Positions 6,753-12,142 of a stretch of DNA of 12,636 nt are shown here, piece after piece. Made by a program: the position numbers and the translations under genes. This DNA is from Bacteroidales bacterium UBA1216 (GTDB taxonomy: Bacteria; Bacteroidota; Bacteroidia; Bacteroidales; Paludibacteraceae), in contig DBXI01000071.1 in the NCBI GenBank assembly GCA_002309255.1, forward strand, positions 33,292 through 45,927. Reading direction: 5' to 3'. How positions within the stretch are numbered: position 1 is the stretch's first letter; the number at the start of each line of letters is the position of its first letter. The notes under the pieces were generated by a model. That model worked only from the letters and a program-made list of their open reading frames with translations, searched no databases and was not told the origin of the DNA.

Positions 6753-8096
6753 TTAATGAATCCAGTTCGGGTACTCAAAGTCGCATCCTACCCAACGCGG
6801 GTCGATCTGTACGTACACCTCTTTCTGCTTGTTGAGTATCCACTTTTGGATAAACTCCGTGGACAGCTTCTGCTCCAGCATAGCTCTGATGGCTTGGAAG
6901 TCATCGGTTAGGTTAGCGCGGTGCATATCGGTCTTGCGTTTGAGTTTGACGATGGCGCACACCTCTTTGTTCTTCGTGGGATCCATCATCACAAACGGCT
7001 CGGATATATCGCCCTCCTTCATCGAGTAGATCTGCTTGGCTACCTCTGCCGGCAGGTCTTGGTACTCAAACTTCGATGCACCGGTGTTGGGGTTGGTCAT
7101 CAGTCCGGCGTTCATCGCGGTGTTTTTGTCTTCGGAGTACTGGATGATCGCCTGCTCAAAGGTCATACTGTCAGCGCGTATCACCTTGGCGATAGAGTCC
7201 AGTCGGTTGATGGCGTTGATCTTGTCGGTAGCCGACACGCGCGGCTTGAGCAGAATATGACGGCAGTTGATGCGCTCACCATGTTTTTCGATCAGTTGGA
7301 TGATATGAAAGCCGTACTCGGTCTCCACGATGCGGCTCACCTTCTTGGGGTCATTGAGGTTAAACGCCACATCGGCGAATTCGGGCACCAGCTGTCCGCG
7401 CCCCACAAAACCTAACTCACCACCATGCTTGGCGCTCTCTGTATCCTCTGAATAGAACCGTGCGAGCATCGCAAAATCCGTCTGTCCGCTTGTAACGCGC
7501 TCGGTGAACTCACGCAGCCGACCTTTCACGCGCTCTATCTCCTCAACAGGCACCGGCGGCACGAAACTCAGTATCTGCACCTCCACCTCGGCGGGCATCA
7601 TGGGGATAGAGTCCTGCGGCAGACTGTTGTAGTAGCGGCGTATCTCGGCCGGCGTGGGCTTGATGTTCGATGTGAGCTTCTGCTGCATCTGCTGGATGGT
7701 CATCTGGTTGCGAACGGTCTTCATCATCTCTTCGCGGATCTCAGAGCTGCTCTTGCGGAAGTACTCCTCCATCTTCTCCTTCGAACCGATCTGCGAGATG
7801 TAGTAGTTCATGCGCATATCCACCTGGTGGCTGACTGTTGACTCCGACACCTCTACCGAGTCCAGCTCAGCCTGGTGCAGAAAGAGTTTCTGTACCGCCA
7901 GTTGCTCGGGGATCACGCAGTACGGGTCACCCGGGATCGCCTGCCCCTCGTACTGAGCACGCAGACGCTCCTCCTCAACCTCCGAACGCAGGATAGCGTC
8001 GTCACCCACTATCCAGATCACTTCATCAATGATGTTATCCTGCGCCATGCACGGCACAGATAACGCCAACAGACAAATATATAGTAACTTCTTCAT
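6753..8096 (-). CDS. SurA-like periplasmic peptidylprolyl isomerase/chaperone with two parvulin domains
   Basis: 447 residues. A signal peptide MKKLLYICLLALSVPCMAQ is probably cleaved after Ala18. An N-terminal helical chaperone region (about 20-160) is followed by a first parvulin domain at about 170-271 with the typical GGELGFVGRGQLVPEF (225-240) and YGFHIIQLIEK, and a second, more diverged parvulin domain from about 278 (CRHILLK) to about 385, where the GGxLG block has become NAGLMTNPNTGA. A C-terminal helical tail follows. This is the SurA architecture: a periplasmic chaperone that escorts unfolded outer-membrane proteins and isomerises X-Pro bonds. It lies between a SurA-related lipoprotein and an OstA-like gene, a grouping that points to outer-membrane biogenesis. 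It starts 7 bp from the heptamer array at 8104-8152, which forms its leader. The second domain may be catalytically weak. Confidence 0.93.
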   Translation of the reverse strand: MKKLLYICLLALSVPCMAQDNIIDEVIWIVGDDAILRSEVEEERLRAQYEGQAIPGDPYCVIPEQLAVQKLFLHQAELDSVEVSESTVSHQVDMRMNYYISQIGSKEKMEEYFRKSSSEIREEMMKTVRNQMTIQQMQQKLTSNIKPTPAEIRRYYNSLPQDSIPMMPAEVEVQILSFVPPVPVEEIERVKGRLREFTERVTSGQTDFAMLARFYSEDTESAKHGGELGFVGRGQLVPEFADVAFNLNDPKKVSRIVETEYGFHIIQLIEKHGERINCRHILLKPRVSATDKINAINRLDSIAKVIRADSMTFEQAIIQYSEDKNTAMNAGLMTNPNTGASKFEYQDLPAEVAKQIYSMKEGDISEPFVMMDPTKNKEVCAIVKLKRKTDMHRANLTDDFQAIRAMLEQKLSTEFIQKWILNKQKEVYVQIDPRWVGCDFEYPNWIH

Positions 8097-8103
8097 TCGT
8101 AAA

Positions 8104-8152
8104 TATCAACTATCAATTATCAATTATCAATTATCAATTATCATTTGTCATT
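8104..8152. repeat. Heptamer tandem repeat (TATCAAT)n between the lipoprotein and SurA-like genes
   Basis: Seven 7-bp units on the plus strand: TATCAAC, four perfect TATCAAT (8111-8138), TATCATT and TGTCATT. The array covers the last codons and the TGA stop of the lipoprotein gene (the C-terminal TNDN residues are repeat-encoded) and extends to 7 bp from the SurA-like start codon. It has the same number of units and the same junction position as the array at 2042-2090. Confidence 0.92.
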
Positions 8153-8988
8153 TGTATCTTTCCCGTCCTTACGGCGTCATCGTAGATCTGGCGGCGCTGC
8201 TCTTGCAGGAACGTAACGCGTCGCTCTTGAAGGATCATCTTGTCGATAGCTTCGCGCGCATACTCCACCGGCATCGGCTCGCCTGCCAGCCTACAGTCGG
8301 TTACCTGCAGCAGATAGACGGATGTAGAGTCTTGCTCGGCAAACTGCTTGTCGTGCGCCAAGGTTTTCTGCCACTTGTTCGATGGCATGCGCATCAGGAT
8401 TTGGTTGCCTGTTCGCCATTGCTCGGTGAACAGCTCATAGCCGCTCGCGTACTGGTAGGCGTATTTCTCGATGTATTCGAGGTTTTCCTCTTCGTTGATA
8501 GCAGCCAGCCGCTTCTTCAGTTCGGGCTGCGATGGAGCGTCCTGCGGGATCACCAGCAGTGCGCCTCGCAGAATGTTCTCCTGCAGGATGAACCGATCTT
8601 GGTGGTGCACGTAGAATGTGTCGGCCTCGGCGTCCGTCACGGTTTTAGGCATGCGTTTATCTACAATGTGACGCTCGTACTCCGCCACATACAGGCTGCG
8701 GCGGTAGTCCTCCACCATAGCCTCTATCTCCGGCGTGCTGTGGTTCTTTCCCTCCTGATAGCGGAGGATATCCGTTGCCCAGCGGCGGATGAACTGCTCG
8801 GCGTATCGCGCGCTGTCCTCCGGCGTGGTGGCGGCTTGCGTCACGGCATCCAGGTCAGACTGGTAGAGGTAATTGTTACCCAACTGCACCACTGCGCCCT
8901 CTTTCACATCGCGACGGATCAGGTTGCAACTGCTCATGCCAAGCAGCAGCATACATGCTGCGACTATATATTGCTGTTTCATATTCAT
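8134..8988 (-). CDS. Lipoprotein with SurA N-terminal/PpiC-type chaperone region, no parvulin domain
   Basis: 284 residues with a lipoprotein signal ending in LLLGMSSC, so Cys21 is the likely lipidated residue. The mature part is helical and resembles the chaperone core of SurA-like proteins (the DLDAV, DILRYQEG and SLYVAEYERHIVDKRMPKTVTDAEADTFY segments), with a helical C-terminus (YAREAIDKMILQERRVTFLQEQRRQIYDDA) like the C-terminal helices of SurA. The GGxLG and GFHI signatures of an active prolyl isomerase domain are missing, so enzymatic activity is doubtful; a membrane-tethered holdase is the simplest reading. It is the first gene after the promoter at 9028-9059 and lies 37 bp ahead of the SurA-like gene. 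The start could be Met1 at 8988 or Met3 at 8982; the second gives the more usual MKQQ opening. Confidence 0.88.
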   Translation of the reverse strand: MNMKQQYIVAACMLLLGMSSCNLIRRDVKEGAVVQLGNNYLYQSDLDAVTQAATTPEDSARYAEQFIRRWATDILRYQEGKNHSTPEIEAMVEDYRRSLYVAEYERHIVDKRMPKTVTDAEADTFYVHHQDRFILQENILRGALLVIPQDAPSQPELKKRLAAINEEENLEYIEKYAYQYASGYELFTEQWRTGNQILMRMPSNKWQKTLAHDKQFAEQDSTSVYLLQVTDCRLAGEPMPVEYAREAIDKMILQERRVTFLQEQRRQIYDDAVRTGKIQMTNDN

Positions 8989-9027
8989 GTTTTGTCGTTG
9001 TCCTTCGGCATTCGGCTATTATTTGCA

Positions 9028-9059
9028 CAAAGGTACTAATTTATTTGCATAAATGCAAA
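9028..9059 (-). promoter_or_regulatory. Bacteroidota sigma-ABfr-type promoter for the envelope gene run
   Basis: On the minus strand a -33 element TTTG (9059-9056) is followed after exactly 20 bp by a -7 element TACCTTTG (9035-9028), matching the Bacteroidota consensus TTTG-N19-21-TAnnTTTG. Transcription should start a few bases further on, near 9020, giving a leader of about 30 nt before the lipoprotein ATG at 8988. A perfect palindrome overlaps its -33 half. Confidence 0.82.
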
Positions 9060-9060
9060 T
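9043..9060. promoter_or_regulatory. Palindrome overlapping the -33 element: possible operator
   Basis: ATTTGCAT-AA-ATGCAAAT, two perfect 8-bp arms around a 2-bp spacer, covers the -33 TTTG and most of the spacer of the promoter at 9028-9059. A dimeric regulator bound here would block or recruit RNA polymerase. The site is AT-rich and TTTGCA also occurs in the other two promoters of the window, so one half-site may be promoter sequence rather than an operator. Confidence 0.5.
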
Positions 9061-9087
9061 TTTATGCCAAAATTCTGCCAATACGTG

Positions 9088-10152
9088 CTAATTTTGCTCG
9101 TTAGCATGATATACAGTGTACAATTTAGCCCCTTCGACCTGCTCATAGCAGGCAGGAAGTACTACTTTAGGAGCACGCGTTCCTTGTCCTGCATGCGCAG
9201 GCGAAACCTCGATGTGCATCTCGTCCCAAATATCCGACTGCAGTATATGTTCCAGCAGTGTGGTTCCTCCCTCTACCATCACGGAGTGTATGCCTCGTGC
9301 CGCCAGATCCTGCAGTACGAACGGCCAGTCGGTGCGATCGTCATAGACGATAGTTGGCGCGTCATTGGAAAAGATCTTGGCATCTTCTGCTATCCGGTGA
9401 TGTCTGTCGAGCACTACGCGTACGGGGTTTCTGCCCGGCCAGCGTGTGGTGAGCAGCGAGGGGTTGTCCATCAGCGCAGTACGCGTGCCTACCATGATCG
9501 CCATGTTCTCAGCCCGCATCTTGTGCACCAGTTGCTTGGTGACAGCATTCGATATAAGTAGCGGCTTCGATTTTTGAGCTATAGGTGTCACGTCGAGTGT
9601 ATTTGTTATAGAATCGTAGATTCTATTGTCAACGAACCCATCGGCAGTTTGCGCCCATTTGAGGATGACGTACGGACGGTGTTTTTCGTGCAGACAGAGG
9701 AAACGTTTGTTCAGTTTTCTGCATGCCTCTTCCTCTACGCCCACTGTGACCTCAATGCCTGCATCGCGCAGCTTCTGCACGCCTCGCCCGGCGACCTGCG
9801 GGTTAGGGTCCAGACATCCGACCACCACCCGCCGCACACCTTTGCTGATGATCAGATCAGCGCAAGGGGGTGTCTTGCCGTAGTGCGAGCATGGCTCTAA
9901 GGATACGTATAGTGTCATGCAGGCGTACTTGGCGGCTCGCTCTGCCTCGCTCATATCTGCCATGCGCCGCTCTGCTGCGCGGAAGCACTCTACCTCAGCA
10001 TGTGCCTCGCCGTATTTCCGGTGCCAGCCTTCGGCAACAAGCCGGCCGTCAGCGTCCACCAGCACAGCGCCTACCATCGGGTTGGGAGCAACGTAGTACG
10101 CTCCGTTTTGGGCGAGTTCAACGCATCGGAGTATATAATCAGAGTCTGTCAT
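9088..10152 (-). CDS. ribD: Bifunctional riboflavin biosynthesis deaminase/reductase RibD
   Basis: 354 residues. RibD carries out the second and third steps of riboflavin synthesis: deamination of the diaminopyrimidine and NADPH-dependent reduction of the ribosyl side chain. The N-terminal deaminase domain (about 1-145) has the zinc site H51-A-E53 and PCSHYGKTPPC (C88, C97), plus NPMVGAVLV near 24-32. The reductase domain (about 160-345) shows ILKWAQTADGFV, VGTRTALMDNPSLLTTR and VEGG (293-296). The ATG at 10152 is preferred over an in-frame ATG at 10221, because the latter lies at the upstream edge of the promoter (in its -33 element) and would add 23 residues (MQISFFFRNF...) not found in the family. 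No FMN riboswitch fits in the roughly 30-nt leader. The gene ends 99 bp before the lipoprotein gene, which has its own promoter. Confidence 0.95.
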   Translation of the reverse strand: MTDSDYILRCVELAQNGAYYVAPNPMVGAVLVDADGRLVAEGWHRKYGEAHAEVECFRAAERRMADMSEAERAAKYACMTLYVSLEPCSHYGKTPPCADLIISKGVRRVVVGCLDPNPQVAGRGVQKLRDAGIEVTVGVEEEACRKLNKRFLCLHEKHRPYVILKWAQTADGFVDNRIYDSITNTLDVTPIAQKSKPLLISNAVTKQLVHKMRAENMAIMVGTRTALMDNPSLLTTRWPGRNPVRVVLDRHHRIAEDAKIFSNDAPTIVYDDRTDWPFVLQDLAARGIHSVMVEGGTTLLEHILQSDIWDEMHIEVSPAHAGQGTRAPKVVLPACYEQVEGAKLYTVYHANEQN

Positions 10153-10190
10153 AATAACCTTAGTCTTCGCTCGATTTCGAAATGCGGCTA

Positions 10191-10222
10191 CAAAGTTACG
10201 AAAAAAAAATGATATTTGCAAG
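10191..10222 (-). promoter_or_regulatory. Bacteroidota-type promoter of ribD
   Basis: On the minus strand CTTG (10222-10219) and TAACTTTG (10198-10191) are separated by exactly 20 bp, with a spacer containing CAAATATCA followed by nine T. The -33 element departs from TTTG in one base. The predicted start is near 10184, about 30 nt ahead of the ATG at 10152. It is identical at 29 of 32 positions to the promoter at 11310-11341. Confidence 0.8.
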
Positions 10223-10347
10223 TTTGCGGCGAAAAAAATATCACTTTAGCGAATTCCGTAAGCAGACTAAGATGCTTTTTGAGTAGATGAAATCTCGATA
10301 AATATTGATGAAGTTAACGCATCTAAAAGGAGTATAAGCGTGCGTTT

Positions 10348-10695
10348 GTGCTTGTTTTACGTGCAATAGGACAAAAATTGCAGATATTTGTAACTTTCCG
10401 CACAAAAGATTTGCATATTCCAGCCAAACCTAAAACGATTGGAGAATTAACTTATTCAGATAGAGTGGCTGTATCGGATGCTTTTTATAAGGTTATTCTT
10501 CGAAAGACTGACTCCGACAGGAGTGCTATAGGATTCATGATGCCAAATAAGGCCGGACATAAACCACTCAAGAAGTATGCTGTGTCAGTAGATGAAGTTG
10601 AAAAGATAACGGATATCGACTTCTTTGTCGCTCTACCTGATAGCATCGAAGAAAAGGTTGAATCCAAATATAACCTGAAGGATTGGGATTTATAG
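10348..10695 (+). pseudogene. C-terminal remnant of a DNA/RNA non-specific endonuclease (NUC1 family)
   Basis: An open frame of 115 codons from a GTG at 10348; similarity to a known family starts only at about residue 29 (10432). From there RVAVSDAFYKVIL, SAIGFMMPNK, KKYAVSVDEVEKITDIDFF and ALPDSIEEKVES match the C-terminal part of secreted sugar-non-specific nucleases of Bacteroidetes. The catalytic DRGH block and the metal-binding Asn, which lie roughly 100 residues earlier in intact enzymes, are absent, and no frame upstream to ribD restores them; the secretion signal is missing too. The first 28 codons look unrelated. This is best read as a decayed fragment left by a deletion. Its AT-rich codon use differs from the neighbouring genes, which suggests a foreign origin or long relaxation of selection. 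Confidence 0.75.
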
Positions 10696-10830
10696 CATTT
10701 ATCACGGATCGTTCCATCACTACTCCAAGCCATCCTCGCGACCATTTCGGGATCATCGCGGACGAGCGCGTAGGATGAGCGTCACAGCGTGTCGCGAGAA
10801 AGTGCCAGCGGATTTTTGCGAAAATTGATT

Positions 10831-10934
10831 GACGCTTTTGACGTTATTGACGCTATTGGGGAAATGATGGGTGTCATAATGTGCTCATATTCAGGACAAA
10901 TGCGGCGAAAGCGTCAATAACGTCAAAAACGACA
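10831..10934. repeat. Inverted repeat 1: three 9-bp tandem units opposed by an 18-bp complementary arm
   Basis: The left side consists of three tandem 9-mers of consensus GACGYTWTT (831-839, 840-848 and 849-857 of this kilobase). TTTTGACGTTATTGACGC at 10836-10853 is perfectly complementary to GCGTCAATAACGTCAAAA at 10911-10928, with further partial pairing outside. The loop is 57 nt. No poly-T follows on either side, so this is not a standard terminator. Confidence 0.88.
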
Positions 10935-10990
10935 CGTAAAAAGTTGCAAAAAAACAATGTGACTTCGGAGCGGATTATAAAAAAACAGGA

Positions 10991-11090
10991 TGACCCTTTT
11001 GACCCTTTTGCCCCTTTGGCACTATTTTGACCTTTTTGTACATGCTGAGAAACAGGCAGTTACGAGAGAAAGGGTCAAAAGGGTCAAAAA
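10991..11090. repeat. Inverted repeat 2: 9-bp tandem units opposed by an 18-bp complementary arm
   Basis: The left side has two perfect 9-mers GACCCTTTT (10992-11009) followed by degenerate units (GCCCCTTTG, a 10-mer and GACCTTTTT up to 11037). TGACCCTTTTGACCCTTT at 10991-11008 is perfectly complementary to AAAGGGTCAAAAGGGTCA at 11069-11086; the loop is 60 nt. The design (9-bp unit, 18-bp arms, loop near 60 nt) repeats that of the structure at 10831-10934 although the sequence differs. Confidence 0.88.
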
Positions 11091-11309
11091 GGCCATGAAA
11101 AAAGTCGAAACATTTGGGGGAGGTTGCTGAGACGGCAGGGAAACGTCAGCAGAATGTCTCGAGTATTGTCTAGGATTGGCGGGTAAATGACAGATAAACG
11201 GCTCGAGTTACTCTCGATGAAGTTGGACAAAAGTTTGGCTGAAGAACTATCCGCAAAAAGGGTGAAATATAGCAATCTGCAAAAAAAAAGCATAATTGTT
11301 GCGCGAAAA

Positions 11310-11341
11310 TTTGCAAATATCATTTTTTTTTTGTATCTTTG
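11310..11341 (+). promoter_or_regulatory. Bacteroidota-type promoter of the NifU-like/GGGtGRT pair
   Basis: TTTG (11310-11313) and TATCTTTG (11334-11341) with exactly 20 bp between them, a full match to the Bacteroidota consensus. The spacer carries CAAATATCA and ten T, as in the ribD promoter. The predicted start near 11348 leaves a leader of about 80 nt before the ATG at 11429, with no Shine-Dalgarno sequence in front of that ATG. Confidence 0.87.
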
Positions 11342-11428
11342 CAAGCGCATTCGGTAAAAGAGCGCAATGCGTGTATATCGAACTGAAGAACAGCAAACAA
11401 TCAATATTAACTAACAATACTTAAACAC

Positions 11429-12130
11429 ATGATTTACTCGAAAGAAGTACAAGAAATGTGCGTTGTAGCCAAGGGTCCGAAGCACGGTCCGGCTCCTATC
11501 CCCGAAGAGGGCAAGTGGGTAAAGGCTACTGAGATCAAGGACATCTCAGGTATGACGCACGGTATCGGCTGGTGTGCTCCCCAACAGGGTACTTGCAAGC
11601 TCAGCCTTAATGTGAAGAACGGCGTTATCGAAGAAGCGCTGGTTGAGACTATCGGTTGCTCGGGAATGACTCACTCGGCTGCTATGGCTGCTGAGATCCT
11701 GCCGGGCAAGACGATTCTCGAGGCGCTGAACACCGACCTCGTTTGCGACGCTATCAACACGGCTATGCGCGAGCTGTTCCTGCAGATCGTTTACGGCCGT
11801 ACACAGAGTGCCTTCAGTGAGGGCGGTTTGACCATCGGTGCAGGTCTAGAAGACCTGGGCAAGGGCCTCGTATCGCAGTGCGGTACGCTGTACTCGACCA
11901 AGGCTAAGGGTGTTCGTTACCTGCAGCTGACCGAGGGCTACATAACCAAGGAGTTCCTGGACGAGGACAACGAGGTTTGCGGCTACGAGTACGTGCACAT
12001 GGGCAAGTTCATGGACGCCGTGAAGAAAGGCGTTGACGCTAATGAGGCTCTGAAGAGCGTGACCGGAACCTACGGCCGCACGACCAAGGAGCAAGGCGCA
12101 GTTAAATCAATCGACCCACGCAAAAACTAA
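11429..12130 (+). CDS. NifU-like iron-sulfur cluster assembly scaffold protein (partner of GGGtGRT protein)
   Basis: 233 residues, cytoplasmic, no signal peptide. The central part resembles the NifU/IscU scaffold fold: GTCKLSLNVKNGVIEEALVETIGCSGM with C56 and C77, and SAAMAAEILPGKTILEAL (83-100) followed by C106 in the position of the third scaffold cysteine. Further cysteines are at 11, 49, 151 and 184, more than in a classical IscU. The protein is longer than IscU (about 130 residues), with an added N-terminal segment and a C-terminal half containing KGVRYLQLTEGYIT and GYEYVHMGKFMDAV. It is typically encoded directly ahead of a GGGtGRT protein, as here (12 bp apart). By fold it could assemble or carry an iron-sulfur cluster; that role is inferred. 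Strong promoter and leader upstream; codon use is strongly biased to GC-ending codons, suggesting high expression. Confidence 0.88.
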   Translation: MIYSKEVQEMCVVAKGPKHGPAPIPEEGKWVKATEIKDISGMTHGIGWCAPQQGTCKLSLNVKNGVIEEALVETIGCSGMTHSAAMAAEILPGKTILEALNTDLVCDAINTAMRELFLQIVYGRTQSAFSEGGLTIGAGLEDLGKGLVSQCGTLYSTKAKGVRYLQLTEGYITKEFLDEDNEVCGYEYVHMGKFMDAVKKGVDANEALKSVTGTYGRTTKEQGAVKSIDPRKN

Positions 12131-12135
12131 GGAGG
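12131..12135 (+). promoter_or_regulatory. Canonical Shine-Dalgarno GGAGG ahead of the GGGtGRT gene
   Basis: GGAGG starts directly after the stop codon of the NifU-like gene and lies 7 bp ahead of the ATG at 12143. It stands out because no other start in this window has a clear Shine-Dalgarno sequence, and it fixes the start of the next gene. Confidence 0.8.
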
Positions 12136-12142
12136 ACAGACT

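Larger units (their letters stand above)
10696..11309. other. Gene-free intergenic region of about 610 bp
   Basis: No coding region can be supported on either strand. The stretch holds, in order: a GC-rich patch at about 10730-10800 with an 8-bp inverted repeat (CTCGCGAC at 10735-10742 and GTCGCGAG at 10791-10798) and a second imperfect one (CATCCT..CGCG at 731-740 of the same kilobase against CGCGTAGGATG at 10767-10777); two large inverted repeats built of 9-bp units (10831-10934 and 10991-11090); and about 220 bp of AT-rich sequence leading to the promoter at 11310. Confidence 0.8.

Noticed and set aside
6753..8096. SurA-like protein considered as a lipoprotein because of Cys16 in the signal peptide
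   Set aside because: The preceding residues are S-V-P, and proline at -1 does not suit a lipobox; the C-M-A-Q junction fits ordinary signal peptidase cleavage.
8029..9039. 336-codon open frame on the plus strand, with the repeat-encoded peptide YQLSIINYQLSII
   Set aside because: It is antisense to the lipoprotein gene and the start of the SurA-like gene, has no domain or plausible leader, and its opening is translated heptamer repeat.
9086..9106. Small hairpin TGCTAA/TTAGCA at the end of ribD as a terminator
   Set aside because: Only 6 bp, lies mostly inside the coding region and has no downstream T run on the minus strand.
10153..10190. FMN riboswitch ahead of ribD
   Set aside because: The predicted leader is only about 30 nt, far too short for an FMN aptamer, and no matching conserved segments are seen.
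10153..10221. Extended ribD start at 10221 (23 extra residues beginning MQISFFFRNF)
   Set aside because: The ATG lies at the upstream edge of a well-formed promoter (boxes at 10222-10219 and 10198-10191), so it would not be transcribed; the ATG at 10152 gives the normal RibD N-terminus and length.
10485..10756. Minus-strand open frames of 86 and 62 codons over the nuclease remnant
   Set aside because: They are antisense to a sequence with clear homology in the plus frame, and neither resembles a known protein.
11187..11357. 56-codon open frame MTDKRLELLSMKLDKSLAEE... ahead of the NifU-like gene
   Set aside because: It runs through the promoter at 11310-11341 and shows no recognisable family. 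The first 34 residues look protein-like, but there is no independent support.
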